DNA of 64,000 nucleotides from Agarophyton chilense (Eukaryota; Rhodophyta; Florideophyceae; Gracilariales; Gracilariaceae): assembly GCA_030374765.1 (NCBI GenBank), contig JARGXX010000036.1, forward strand, positions 124,001 through 188,000, in the 5' to 3' direction. How positions within the stretch are numbered: the stretch's first letter is position 1; every line of letters starts with the position of its first letter. Below, one piece after another: positions 21,080 to 32,424 of the stretch. The position numbers were made by a program, and so were the translations under genes. The notes beneath the pieces are model-generated. The model had not been told where the DNA came from and made no database searches. It was given only the letters and a program-made list of their open reading frames with translations.

Positions 21080-22535
21080 TAATATTGTGATTAACTGCGA
21101 AGCAGTTTATATGGAAGACCAATTTGCAAACAGAACATGCGTAAATGGACGTTCGTCGCTTTTCATCACCACGCAGAAGCTCAAACAAATGGCACGTTCC
21201 CTGACGCTTTTCTTTGGTTTCAAGCAGAAGACGTTAAGGTTTTTTCGCACCCATATCTCCCGTCGACGAGGATAATTGTGAGAGCAAAGTTCGCCTTGAA
21301 TTTTTTTAATTCTATAAACGGAAGTGCAATTTGTTCCGCCACGATTCGCTTGAATTCATATACACTGCAAACGCCATCTTTTGATGAAGAAGCTTGAAGT
21401 ATGGCACATCCATTTAGTATACTCGCATCAATCAAGAAAGTTAAAGCATTAAATGGCACGCGTCTATCTTTTCGAATGATCGGGTTCGTATAACGCAGTT
21501 GATGAAAACGATCATCATCCTTCTTAAAACTATTGTATGCCACAATCACGGATGACACTTCAAACGGTTTGCTGTGTAATACCTCCTCTCCTGTCCATCG
21601 CAAAAGCAGAACTAAACCATGCACACATTCTATACTTTGAGAATTTGGTTCAACATTACGAGTGCTAGGCATGCGGGAAAGGTCTTTGGTGTAGGACACA
21701 ACATTTTTTCTGTCTCTGAATACAATGTATCCTGCATTCTCTACAACAGTGGCTTGAGGGTCTGGTTGACCAGATTGGTCGTACGCCTGGCCAAAAACCC
21801 AAGAGCAATAGGGTTGTAACTGCAAGCGTTCAATACACTCTTACACAGCTGCGCGATTGACACGATCGATATTATTCAGCCTTAAAGTCCCTAAAACTTT
21901 CAACTTCTTGTCTGCCATACCATTAAGCTGTTGCGCACGTTTGTGCCTTGTATCGAAATTATCCATAACTACGAGAGTCGTTCTTGTTCCCCTGTTACTG
22001 GTGCGTGAGACTGATGGGTCAGTAGAATAAAAAATAAAGCGGAAGAACTTGACTTATGGATGCGACTGCCATCCATTGTGCTCTCAAACACCCTTTGCAA
22101 CGTACGAATCATTGTAGTATACACCACTTCAGGAGGTATTTTTGTTTTGTTGCCATAACCATCATTCCAGAGGTATTGATAAATGCATACCTCCATGCCT
22201 TAAGTACATAGAATCGGATACCAAACCTTACTGGTATTGATTTCATATATGAACATGCTGCCGTTCTACCCTTATACTGTAGGGTATTCTCATCCAAAGC
22301 GCTTACCCTCACTAGCACAGCAATTGATCTTTCGTTTCTCAAGAAGTGCTCCAACGTTATTCTCGAATTCCGTAAAGGATCGTAAACCGATGTACAGTGC
22401 TCATAGTAGCAACAAAGTCGCATCAAACTGCGTATGTTCTGGTATCGATTTCAAGGCATTTTTTCCTGAAAGTGAGCTTGTTCGTAGAACACTGTTTTGA
22501 TCCAGTAGTCGTTGATACAGTTCATTCTTGAAAGA
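21080..22535 (-). pseudogene. piggyBac-like transposase (DDE_Tnp_1_7), decayed
   Basis: Reading from 22535 down, the segment begins YWIKTVFYEQAHF (family YWxxxxxxxxxxF) and then shows LDENTLQYKGR (first Asp, about 22290), VVMDNFDTRHKRAQQL (second Asp, about 21965) and YNSFKKDDDRFHQLR (third Asp, about 21525, family YNxxMxxVDxxDQ). The C-terminal Cys-rich piece CSVCKLVFHINCF lies near 21110-21150. The enzyme would cut and paste at TTAA. The frame is broken by at least one stop near the N-terminus (TGA after EKMP) and several frame changes between the blocks, so it is inactive. Start and end are approximate. Confidence 0.75.
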
Positions 22536-23326
22536 GATGTTGCTATTGCTAGGCTGAGAAACGCTCTAAGCTCTATACGTTTGAGAGTTCTTTTCCCTCG
22601 TTTGAGAAGAACTCTGTTTGTCTAAGCGCTTATACATTCCATGATTTAATTGTTAAAAAATAAGTTTGTGATTATTACTTTCATTTTTTTGCTCTGTAGT
22701 GTGCGTTGAAAGATACCAGTTTTCCAATTTGAAGACAAGATCTGGATGCTCATTTTTGACATTATGACAAATTCTTGACTTCTTTGAAATCCGCTTGATG
22801 TAGTGGAATTATGTAAAACCATTCATCCATTACGTCTTGTTACTTGATACGATTTTATTCAATAGATTAAACATGCATAATTTTGGTGTCTTAATCATCG
22901 GGCGACAGAACGAAACTGTTGTTTTTAGCTTTGATTCTGCTTTGCATAATTTGGTAATGAAACTGTTTGTGTGTTTGGCTATTTTGCAAAGACCCATGCT
23001 GAGGTGTTTTGCTTGCGCATTGAACAAAACGAAAGCGTGTTTCTAATATCAAAGCAATCTTTTCGTCGTACAAGCTAGTTACACTTTGATTGGTATTCTT
23101 TATGAACGTACTATGTTCTAAGAAAGTCAATCAATTGTTGCTATTTTGTGAAGAAAATTGTTACCTCATGTGACTGAGAGTTGTCTTATCTAATCATTGT
23201 TCACCGCTTATCTCCTATATATATATATATATATGTAATTAAAATATGTGGTGCAACAAGTTGCTGTAATTGCTCAAGATGCTACAAAAAATAGGTATGA
23301 GCTTATTGGGTTTCAGTTTTCTAACA

Positions 23327-23361
23327 TGTGTATATGAGATAAGGATTTGGGAGTGAAAGGG
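23327..23361 (-). repeat. piggyBac-like right terminal inverted repeat
   Basis: It ends GGGAGTGAAAGGG directly before TTAA (23362-23365) and pairs with 19786-19820. Confidence 0.8.
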
Positions 23362-23400
23362 TTAACTGTTCCTAGCGCCATTTATCTTGAGAAGAGGCAA

Positions 23401-23665
23401 TGTTGCAGATGAACAGATAGGCTTACAGGAGACGACGCCCGCCGCCTTAGATATGGCATCAGAGCTTCCCACCCCTTACGAGTAAAGAGCGGGGAACTCC
23501 TTCATACCACACAACACGTTATCCTACACCCGCTGTGTGTCGCCCAGTTCTGCTGGATGCGCCAAGAAAAACGACCTCCCTACCCTTCACACCTGACCAA
23601 AGAATAAAGATCGAGCTCTGAGTTCTCATTGAAAGCGAAAATAGTAAGAATTTCGTCGACACGTA
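23401..23665 (+). repeat. LTR-like fragment related to 3795-3905
   Basis: It starts TGTTGCAGATGAAC 36 bases after the piggyBac-like TTAA and matches 3795-3905 over the first 125 bases. An AATAAA within AAGAATAAAGATC near 23603 would serve as an LTR poly(A) signal. No second copy or coding region follows, so it is a solo or truncated LTR, probably of a copia family. Its right end is uncertain. Confidence 0.4.
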
Positions 23666-24431
23666 CCCCACGTCGATATCATATAGATTGTTGCCACCTT
23701 GACAACCTGGGAGATGTGCCCAGCAGCACTATAAGAAGGAATCCACCCGCCCGCATACGGTACGAGCCTTACTTCCGGCATTATTTGGCAACGCGTCAAT
23801 AGCTAGACGGAACTCTCACTTGATGAGAGCTTCTGCGCAGAAACGACGCGGAGATCGGAAAGCGCGAACAAATCCCGGTTCTTCTGAACTTCTGTTCATC
23901 AATGAAGTCCTCGTTTCATGCATCGCGTGACACAGTACGGAACCCCTTTTTCCGACTGCTGATCCGTGGCAGAAGATCTGCGCACTTAGATCAGAATGTT
24001 TCGGGGCAGGGAATGCTCAAGTGTGGCAGTCTAAAGGCCAAGTGTGTGCTCGAACAATAATGCAAGAACTAGCATTGTTCTGGACGTGTGTTGTCTCGAA
24101 CAGCTCCAGATTTTTTGTCCTGACCTTTCACCACGATGATGTGCGGTTACACAAGGATCATGCGCCCGGTCATTACTTACGAACATCACGTAGGCATTTA
24201 AGGTTTCTATCCGTATCGCCATCTTGTCCCGATCGGGAAATTATTAAAATAAAACCAAGCAGGAAGATGACACAAAAATATCTTTAAGAGATCAACATTT
24301 ACGAGTTTTCGTGGGCGCACAGGTTATGCGGTGATATTCAGTGTGAGCTACAACAAATCCTTGAAGCTATCAAACAAAAGTCACCTTACTAGAAAAAGAT
24401 TAGTAGAAGTAAGTAAGCGTCGATGCGGTTG
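23666..24431. other. Unassigned stretch downstream of the 421-aa gene
   Basis: Only short open segments (24021-24287 plus, 24031-24222 minus) without a domain are seen. It contains the presumed 3' end of the minus-strand gene starting at 25697, but no AATAAA was found near its stop. Confidence 0.3.
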
Positions 24432-25697
24432 CTAACATTGGCAGGAAAACCGTGCTGCGGGCGATGGCATATGATTATCTTGCGTCAACTTCGAGAAAAA
24501 ACTAGAGTGAGAGGACTCGCTGCCACTTTCTGAGCTGAACTTGAGCAGACGTACGTGTTCCGGGCATCCCGACACGGTTCCTAGGGCGTTGCAGCGATTC
24601 GTCCTGTTTTCCGATGAAATGGTCCTGAATCTTTTCATGTCACGCAAGCCAGTGGAAGCAGTCCGCTCAATCCGGGCCTCATCATCACCGTCGATATCAT
24701 CATAACGATGTTGCTCTTCGGATGGGTCACATGGAGAATCCGCTTCAGCAGCCATCTTAGCTTGAGCTTCGAGAAGCTTGATAAAAGCTAGAGGGTAGAG
24801 CTTGTTGACAGCAAGTTGGTGCGGGTTGTTTGCCGCATCCTGGGTTGGGACATTGGCCGACGGATGACGTTGAACAGGTGCTGTAAGATAGTTCATGAAC
24901 TGCTCATTCTCAGCAAGTTGGTCAATGCGGGAGCGGTATGCGTTCCATGAGGACTTTTCATAATGGGCTTGCGGTTTTAGTACACGACGAGGAATATGTG
25001 TATCGACAACTTTGTACACGGCGCGCCTACGTGAGCGTGGATTTGTAGCTGATTTGTTGAGGTTGGTGTGTTTAGCACATGTTGGGCTGAGAGATGACGG
25101 TATGGTAGAAGAGTTTGGACGATTGCTGGCGCCCTGTCTGTCCGGGGGTTGATTGAGGCGATCGATGTCGAGTTCGGAGGAGGTAAGACTTGCGGAACGG
25201 CGAAGGGAAGGAACACTTTGAGGTCGCTGGGTGGGTGAATCGGTGCGTGGAGCGAGGTCACGAAACTTGCGAGGTGCGAACCAAGCTCGAATACGACTTG
25301 AACGAGAAGCGGAGCGCTCGTGGGTGGGATTTCTAGAGAACCATTTGGAAGGAGGCGCTCTCCTGAAGCGAGTCATGGGCATGCGAGCTGAATCGTCAAT
25401 GGGTAAAGACAAGGTACGTGCGGCAGCATGATTAGTGTCAGGGTGGAGGTTTTGACGACGGGCGACAACGAGTGGAACGGCATTATCATCGACGTGGAGA
25501 TGGACGAAAGAGTCGTGAAGAGAAGGTGCTGAGGCTGACGCAGATGAAGCGCGTTTGGAAAAGATGTTGGGAAGACGGCGGGATGCAGAGGGCTTGGGAG
25601 ATAATAAGCCGTGATTGACTAACCATTGACGACGGCGTTCATTCGGAGAGAGGGCGGCGCCGTGCCAATACCTAGTGGGCAACGACGCGGTAGACAT
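24432..25697 (-). CDS. Hypothetical 421-aa Ser/Arg/Pro-rich protein
   Basis: A single uninterrupted 421-codon frame starts at a true ATG (25697) and ends at 24432. It is much more GC-rich than its surroundings, which supports real coding. The protein is mostly low-complexity and polar: a Ser/Ala-rich segment near residues 48-62, an Arg/Ser-rich middle (120-185, several RS and RR pairs), a basic patch RSRRRAVYKV near 230, one structured-looking helix (KLYPLAFIKLLEAQAKMAAEA, about 305-325), an acidic stretch DDIDGDDEAR near 345, and a Ser-rich tail. No signal peptide, membrane helix or known domain is visible. It may be a nuclear or regulatory scaffold protein, but that is only suggested by composition. 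No introns are needed. Confidence 0.65.
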   Translation of the reverse strand: MSTASLPTRYWHGAALSPNERRRQWLVNHGLLSPKPSASRRLPNIFSKRASSASASAPSLHDSFVHLHVDDNAVPLVVARRQNLHPDTNHAAARTLSLPIDDSARMPMTRFRRAPPSKWFSRNPTHERSASRSSRIRAWFAPRKFRDLAPRTDSPTQRPQSVPSLRRSASLTSSELDIDRLNQPPDRQGASNRPNSSTIPSSLSPTCAKHTNLNKSATNPRSRRRAVYKVVDTHIPRRVLKPQAHYEKSSWNAYRSRIDQLAENEQFMNYLTAPVQRHPSANVPTQDAANNPHQLAVNKLYPLAFIKLLEAQAKMAAEADSPCDPSEEQHRYDDIDGDDEARIERTASTGLRDMKRFRTISSENRTNRCNALGTVSGCPEHVRLLKFSSESGSESSHSSFFSKLTQDNHMPSPAARFSCQC

Positions 25698-26142
25698 GTG
25701 TCTGGTAGACGTCTAGGAAGACGATGAGATGTAGAAGGACGGGAAAGACATTCACAGAAGAAAGGCACTTGGACACGAGGATGAAAAAGCGCATTAAGTG
25801 CGGGGTGAGGGTGGACGGTATTGCGGCGAGACGCTGTGCGCCAAATAGCACTGGAGGGGAGACGCAATGGCGCAGCAGGGGCGCAGCAGGGGCGCAGCAC
25901 AAGACCAGGGGAAAAATAGAAAGTTGAGAACGGAACGGCATGCGATTTGAATCGCAAATCGGACAGCAGCTGGTTTGAGTGCGATTTATTTTTACGCATT
26001 GCGGCAGGTTGATATATACAAGTTTTTTTTCTTTTGAAAAGCTGCAGCGTGTGTAGCGGGCGATGTCGATAGGTGAACGGTGGCCCGAATATTTTGAATA
26101 AAATAGGGGCGCGTGGGCAGCGCGTGGCGGGGTGCACGGAGT

Positions 26143-26197
26143 GCGCGTGGCGTGCGCGTGGCGTGCGCGTGGCGTGCGCGTGGCGTGCGCGTGGCGC
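26143..26197. repeat. Tandem repeat, five 11-bp units GCGCGTGGCGT
   Basis: Four perfect units and one with a final C lie about 450 bases upstream of the 421-aa gene's ATG. The unit length is not a multiple of three and the overlapping open frames look spurious, so it is best read as non-coding. Confidence 0.85.
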
Positions 26198-26277
26198 GCT
26201 TGGCGTACATGCGGCAGTGGGCGGCGGCGCTTTTTGGTTGGAGCACGTGGCTGGCGGTTACAGTGTGCTGACGAACG

Positions 26278-26339
26278 ACGACGTCGCGTGTGCGCTGAGC
26301 GACGTCATGTGACATTGATGCGCGCTGATGACTCATCAG
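26278..26339. promoter_or_regulatory. Cluster of bZIP-type sites
   Basis: The 15-bp sequence CTGATGACTCATCAG (26325-26339) is a perfect palindrome around its central base and contains the TGACTCA (AP-1/GCN4) core. A GACGTCA (CRE-like) core lies about 30 bases before it and a GACGTC nearby. It lies upstream of the minus-strand gene starting at 25697 and could serve as a distal promoter element. Confidence 0.4.
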
Positions 26340-26599
26340 CCTGCTCATCAGTGATGATGGATCATGAGCGATGGCCTCGTTCCAGCTGCGGCCTTGCCAC
26401 AAATACGTTGTGGTGTGCCCCAGCAGCTGCGCACGGCTCCGATGCGCAACAAGCCACGTGCCACCAAAACGCAACGCAGCGCGCACAGAGGCGGCGAGAT
26501 CCGCGATCCACGCCGAGAACGCGTGTCATTCGTACGCAGCAGTCGAGGTGCGTGCATGATGGATAGATATCTATGAGCAATACCGTTGCTTCTCACGAG

Positions 26600-29500
26600 A
26601 ACGCGTTTCCATTTTCTTTGCGCTGCTTCTCCAACCTGTGGAAATAAAAAGAAACCTACACCATCCGCCTTACACTGCCGCCTGCAGGAGTGCCTTCCAA
26701 AGGACGCTCATCGTGCCGATGCGGCTGGCGATCGCCTTTCCAGATATTCTCCCTAGTCCATGCCTGTGTCCACACACCCCTCTTCCCTGCGCATACCTTC
26801 TCAGTCACTTCGGCGTCACAGACGCCCTTTCGCTACACGCAGTAGCACTAAGAATTCTTATCTCCAACCCAAATATACACTACTCTATTTCATCCCAGAC
26901 GCCACACTCTCTTGAGTGCCCTGCGATGGAATAAACGTTACCCACAACGCTTTTTGTATCTCTGTCCAACTTCCACCGTCCGTGAGACAAGCAACGCACC
27001 GACAACAAATGAAAAAATGTGTACCACCGTTTATAACCACACTGCTTTCTTTCGGGCTAGTCTCGAAACTTCACGGCGGACCATTCCTCTCAGTCGCCAT
27101 CACCTGAGCAGCTTACCCCATCTACAAACGGTATCCATACACTTTTCCACAAATAAATCTCCAAAGCCGATATTCAAAACTCACCAATTATGGGTGGATA
27201 GCAATCCTTCCCTTCACCACCCACTCGCAGGTTGTGAGTCACAATTATTTCTCTGAAACGTAGACACATGCTAAACCGTCAATTGTACGTTTACACGTGA
27301 TAAATTCCTTCTCAATTTTCAGTGTCTTTATCCATGCTTCAATAATATAATAGCCACGTTGCAAACTAGCATGGGTTACCAATTGCTACAACTAGAAGGT
27401 ATGTAGCTTCAACTCTCGCCTCCGGTCCTTCAGGACACGTTCTGTCACATCTATCAGGTGAGTCGCTCATCTTCCTCATGCATCGCCGTTCTGTGATGGT
27501 TTCTCTATGCATGGGAGCACTTCAATTGCAACAAAAAGAGACATGTCGTCGGACCAGTCTGTGTAAGACGTGCCTCGGAGCTTCCAGTGTCTCACCTAAT
27601 TACGAGATATTCAAGTGCCACATCCTGAATCAAAACAACTATTTACACATGTCTGAGTTTTACGCAATACAGTTTTTCGATTCATCACCAAATCAACCAA
27701 ATGCTCGTCTTTTTCCATGCTGCGCGCCACGATCATGGGGCCCTTAACGATGATAGTATTCATCTTATTTTAGAACTTGATTATATCTCCAACAAACTTA
27801 CTGTGTCTCTATGTCCCCTCTTTCATGGTTCATTTTGAGGGACATGTTCACGTCAAAAAGGGAAAATGTATCTGAGGACCACGTCTGGCACATTGAACTC
27901 ACAGTAAGCTAAGCTGATCGGATGCCTTTGCCTCTTCGCAATTTAGGTCCGGACGGATTGGACGTGTGGCAAACGTGATGGAAAAGCTCGCGTGCTAAGC
28001 GTGTACACATTTTGACACCCCCGCCCTGGACTTGAGATTTATACCTGTTGCTCGTCGTAAGAAATATATTTTTTCTTTGATTCTTCAACTCACAGCAGTA
28101 GCATTGTCATTAGAACCATGGCTGCAACCACCAACACGCGGCATTTCATTGCTTATATCTCAGTGTTTATCTATGCCATGATAAGCTCTATCACAACTGA
28201 CAGAGCTTTTCGGATGCATATGCAAAGATGAACATCAAACCCGCACCGGAAAGATGTAGCCATTCTGTTTCATTGAGAATACTTGTAATTGTGATCAGCT
28301 TGCTGATTATAATATTCATTTTCATTCCGAAGCACAAATGCCAGGAGTGACATGCACAAGGGAAGAAGAGGAGTATTCAAGAAGAAACGAGTGATATTGA
28401 ACAAACCGCGTCGGGTCTGATACTCCAGTGGAACTACCCGGTCCATTTGTCACCAGGATTATCGTGGCAAAATTTTTCTCTCAGCTGCCCACTCAGCAAA
28501 TCAAAAGCCGAGCCCTGAAGCCAATCGGATGGGAGATTTCTGTTAATTCCTTGTTGCATTTGAAGATGGGGGGAAACAAAATGACGGCTCGACCCAGAGC
28601 TTCGTTGATTTCCCCCGGACTGATGCTGCTCTGACCGACTTCACGGCCCCGGGATTTCACCGACTCGTATAGGCGATCTGAACAGCGACCGCTTCTCCGA
28701 AATCAGTAAATCGCTAACAATGACTACGTGATGTATGAGAATGCCGATGGTCATCGCGGACCTTGGTGGTATGTGTTACCCTACAGACCTCTGTGTCTGA
28801 GGTAGCAGTGTGAAACACTTAGGCGCCGTGATGAGAGTGTCAGTTTTAATTGAAAGTTTGTGAACCGTATCAGGCGCATAAAAGTCAAAGGCGACGGAAA
28901 GGCAGAAAAGCTTCCGGATCGACTCATTGGCCTTTCTTTTTGTTAGCGTGCGATCGCGACGCGTTTGTCCTGGTTATCCGCATAGTATGTCACTAAAACG
29001 CCACCGTCGAGCAATACAGCAGTGCGTTGTGAGCAGATGAACGCACAACGAACACGCCATTGTTTTCTTGGCTTTCTTTCTCTATAGATTGGACACGCTA
29101 ACGTAGATAACATGTAGAGGCTTCGTACGTGGTTCCCTTTGAAATAAGATTATTGAATTTCCTCTGTGTTTAAATCTGTTTCAAAAACATACCCATTGCC
29201 CACAATTTCGACTGCTGTACACGTAGTAAAAACAATATGGCAAAAGCTTCGAATCAAAATACTGCTTCAAAAACATATCCTATAATGCATCATGTGGACC
29301 CCATTTTTGAATGGAAAAAACGAAACGGTGCGGGTGATTACAAACCCTGGGGCCAGAAAAAAACAAACCAAAGTGCGAGAGCACCAGCCGAAGTAGGCAA
29401 GAGAGACTACTGTAGCATAGTAGTTTGTGGGACACAACACTGAAAATAGAATAACACAGCTTACGTCCGTGGAGGCTTCGACGTAGGCTGAGAACAACCA

Positions 29501-29627
29501 ACGAAACCACGGAATCAACGGTTTGGGGAGTCAATCACGAGGACCAAACCAAGACAACGGGCAATCACTAAGCGCACAGTCAATAAAACGAAGCATCACC
29601 ACCATACGAAAATTAGAACAAGGGCAT
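26600..29627. other. 3-kb region without a recognisable gene
   Basis: Open segments at 26638-26934, 26912-27256, 27478-27747, 28428-28634 and 29237-29443 (plus) are short, overlap in frame and show no domain. A 36-codon ATG frame near 28120 has one hydrophobic stretch and nothing else. No RNA gene or repeat pair was found. Confidence 0.35.
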
Positions 29628-30067
29628 TGTGAATAAACAACGATAACGGCTCTGTAAGCCCCAGGGGCTTGAAGCATCTTACATGCGCCACGTGGACTTG
29701 CTGACCTCAGCTGGGCTCATTTTGGTTATTGTTATTATTTAATTAGTGTAATAGATTAGCATTACAGTGCAAGTGAGATCGCAGCCCCCCGCTATTGCTA
29801 TTCATATGGATCGAGTGACGTTTCTCCCTTAGAGTAACGTAGGCACCGTTAGCATACTAAATAACCCCTTCCTAATATTAGTTATACCAATTGGTCTCCA
29901 ATCCATCGTTTCCGTAGCGCCAACCTGTAGTAATCCGTATTAAACACAAACACATAGCACCAACTACTCTGGAAGTGCTGCCGTCAACAATACAAACCTT
30001 AATACCCGCTCTACCACGCTACCTCAGGTTCACACCAGTATGCTGACCCACTAGTCATAGCGTTGAA
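29628..30067 (+). repeat. Ty3-A 5' LTR
   Basis: It is the 440-bp partner of 37603-38048. The tRNA-like motif seen in the other two copies is degraded here. The sequence just after it (TTACCTCCC) resembles the candidate primer-binding site of Ty3-B. Confidence 0.8.
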
Positions 30068-30265
30068 TTTTTACCTCCCAAATAAGAATGTCGTTTGAAT
30101 AATTCAATGCACCAAAGCAGAAATAAACTTTAGTTTAATTACTCAACCGACCAGAAACACATAAAAACCCGCCATTATGGATTCAGGAAACAAACTCAAC
30201 CGAATAGACCATACGACTTCTACGGAAAACCCATTTGCTCATCCAACGCCGATTTTGTCGCGTGT

Positions 30266-30511
30266 GTGAACAAACGACTCGCTACTGCGATCGCTGACCA
30301 TACAAATTACCTCGTTAGGAGAATCCTCCCCAAGGTCATGGCGTCTGAGCTATTCATAGAATACTTAATTCAGGCCGTTCAAGGAGCTGTCACTAGCCAG
30401 TCAGGCAACGCGGTCCCTAGGACCACTTCACAAGTTAATCATCCGGATTCCATATGGCAACCCCCTACCGAACCTCCAGGAGTCGCGGTATTACCCGCCC
30501 CTCGCCGGTAG
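30266..30511 (+). CDS. Ty3-A open segment upstream of gag
   Basis: An 81-codon frame with a helical N-terminal half (ELFIEYLIQAVQGAVT) occupies the position of the N-terminal Gag extension of Ty3-B. The assignment is positional. Confidence 0.35.
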   Translation: MNKRLATAIADHTNYLVRRILPKVMASELFIEYLIQAVQGAVTSQSGNAVPRTTSQVNHPDSIWQPPTEPPGVAVLPAPRR

Positions 30512-30940
30512 CACCATCAAAAAACTCCAAGGGAAGAAAAATCTAGAAGCACAAGAGAGGCTGCGCGTATAGAATAGAGACATATTGCCCTTCGCAAAGG
30601 ACAATACGAGGTACAGCGACCTCAGGGCTCCATCGGATCAGATAGAGAGATCGCTCCTTTAGGTCCCTACTTCGCTGGAAAGAAAAGAAGTAACCGCAGA
30701 TGAAAGAAGAACAAAAGAAGCAAGAGAAGAGACCATTTGGACACGAGTGATTCCGAATCGGCCTAGACCGAAACGACGGACTCGGAAGTAGATGACGCTG
30801 TCTTTCGAGGCCTCACACCACTGAAAACTACAAACGAACTCTTCCTTAAGGTTGTAGACTACCAGAAGTATATGCTGACCTACAGGTCCCCGAAATATTC
30901 TGGTTCAGTGGCTTGACGAGTCGAAAAGTGAGCCAAACAG

Positions 30941-32041
30941 ATGCTTCTAACCATTACGGACAATTTCTCGGGTTCCGATTTCATTTCTGTCCTTAGGTTT
31001 CTCAGTTTGTTCAATACGGGCTGCGATCAAAACGGTGTCCATGAAGGCGCCGCTCTGTACCTTTTCCAATTCTTTCTTACAGGAGAAGCGCGTGACCGAG
31101 TGGTTTCGAATATATCTGGCACAACTGACCTCGTGGATTCTCAAGACCGCGAACTCTTTAGATCATACCCCAAGGTTGTTTATTACTTCTTGGAAACTTA
31201 CGCCACGGATGAAGTTATAATGGATGCCCACCAGGAAGTAATATCCTTTAGGCAGAGCTCCAACATGAACGAATTGGCTTCCGCAGACGACTTATGGAAC
31301 AAGGCTTACAGATGTGGAAACGTGTTATCCAAAGGACGGCTGAAACGCCACCTGATCACGGGATTGCTCCCTGCCATTTGGACATATGTGCGCAATTATC
31401 GCACGGAAAACCCGCAATACTCTTTCCGAAGGCTCGTTACTTACGACGAGGGTTATGGAAAAACTTACAAGACCTCCAGGAGCAATGCTGATATAACCAG
31501 AGAACACGCAACTCCATCGCGTAAAACCAACCAAGCCCATTTGATTAGCTCCATCGAGTCGGACATGGATACATCACTCCATTACGCCGATTCGGGAGAC
31601 ATCCTCGCGGTCAATTTCAGTGCTCTTCCGTCCGGGCTCCCATCATATACCTCCCAGGGAACTACAGCGACAACTGGACCACCTAGACCCAAGTATTCCC
31701 CCTTTCCGCCCCGCAAGGACGTTTTTGTTCGCTCCCGAAGGGCCTGCTTCCTATGCCTGTCACTGACCCAACCTTGTGACTGTACGAGGTATCTGCCTGA
31801 GGCCGCACGAAAAACCCTCTTAGCCCTAAGGGAAGAGAATTACCGTGTACAGAGATCCGAAGGAATGTATAACAGGGCACAGCGACGAACCACAAGGACC
31901 CCTAGAATCTCACGCTATGCCACGCCTCCGGACACTCCGATCAAAGCCCCACAGGTCCACACCATTGTAGATCCTACGGGCGACCCCGTGGAAGAATCCT
32001 ATTCTCAGGAAGAAACGGAAACCTCATCAGAAAACTCCTAG
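30941..32041 (+). CDS. Ty3-A Gag (366 codons)
   Basis: It starts at an ATG. Its first 190 residues form a retrotransposon Gag domain whose landmarks align with Ty3-B Gag: FSGSDFISVLRFLSLF / FSGEDPILVLDFLARF, VVYYFLETYATD / VQYFLRSYATN, and NKAYRCGN / NKAFHRCGD. The C-terminal third is basic and Thr/Pro-rich with a Cys cluster (CFLCLSLTQPCDC). It would form the particle core and bind RNA. An acidic, Ser-rich tail ends it. Confidence 0.75.
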   Translation: MLLTITDNFSGSDFISVLRFLSLFNTGCDQNGVHEGAALYLFQFFLTGEARDRVVSNISGTTDLVDSQDRELFRSYPKVVYYFLETYATDEVIMDAHQEVISFRQSSNMNELASADDLWNKAYRCGNVLSKGRLKRHLITGLLPAIWTYVRNYRTENPQYSFRRLVTYDEGYGKTYKTSRSNADITREHATPSRKTNQAHLISSIESDMDTSLHYADSGDILAVNFSALPSGLPSYTSQGTTATTGPPRPKYSPFPPRKDVFVRSRRACFLCLSLTQPCDCTRYLPEAARKTLLALREENYRVQRSEGMYNRAQRRTTRTPRISRYATPPDTPIKAPQVHTIVDPTGDPVEESYSQEETETSSENS

Positions 32042-32091
32042 AGGGACGACTCGAGGCAAATCCTCCCTCTTTAAGCCCCTGCCTCAACCAA

Positions 32092-32424
32092 TTGGACGGT
32101 CATGAGCCAAAGAGCTCTTCACCTCCCAATACAAACCACCCACAATGGACCACTCAGGATGAACCACAATTGGAACACAGTAACGACCCCGTCAGTATCC
32201 TCAGGAAAGAGAACTATAAAGTTCGAGTAACCGTAGGACTTCGTTCTAACACCTCTCGAGGAACCACAGTTGTATCGGACACAGGCGCTCGTCCCAACTT
32301 GGTCCATTCTAAGCTGATCCCACTGGGGTGGCAAGATTTCGTTCAGGAAAGTAAGACCCCAAGAATTATCGATGAATCACGTAGACCAATGTACATTAAA
32401 GGGATAGTACCACTTTACCTCTAG
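32092..32424 (+). CDS. Ty3-A protease region
   Basis: SDTGARPNLVHSKL is the retropepsin active-site motif (D-T/S-G-A), at the expected place between gag and RT. It is preceded by a beta-strand-like segment RVTVGLRSN. It would process the polyprotein as a dimer. Confidence 0.7.
   Translation: MDGHEPKSSSPPNTNHPQWTTQDEPQLEHSNDPVSILRKENYKVRVTVGLRSNTSRGTTVVSDTGARPNLVHSKLIPLGWQDFVQESKTPRIIDESRRPMYIKGIVPLYL

Larger units (their letters stand above)
19786..23361. mobile_element. piggyBac-like DNA transposon, full length, decayed
   Basis: The element is bounded by TTAA target duplications at 19782-19785 and 23362-23365. Its termini form an inverted repeat: CCCTTTCACTACCAAA on the left and CCCTTTCACTCCCAAA on the right (reverse complement). 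Similarity continues through TATCTCAT about 25 bases further in. Both subterminal regions carry (TA)n runs (19853-19872 and 23214-23234). Inside are a minus-strand transposase with the piggyBac DDD residues and a C-terminal Cys-rich domain, and a convergent plus-strand second gene. Ends and TTAA specificity are as known for piggyBac. The transposase frame has several stops and shifts, so the copy is no longer autonomous. Confidence 0.85.

Noticed and set aside
25619-26137. 172-codon minus-strand frame upstream of and overlapping the 421-aa gene
   Set aside because: It overlaps the start of the better-supported gene in another frame and is rich in residues expected from GC-rich non-coding sequence.
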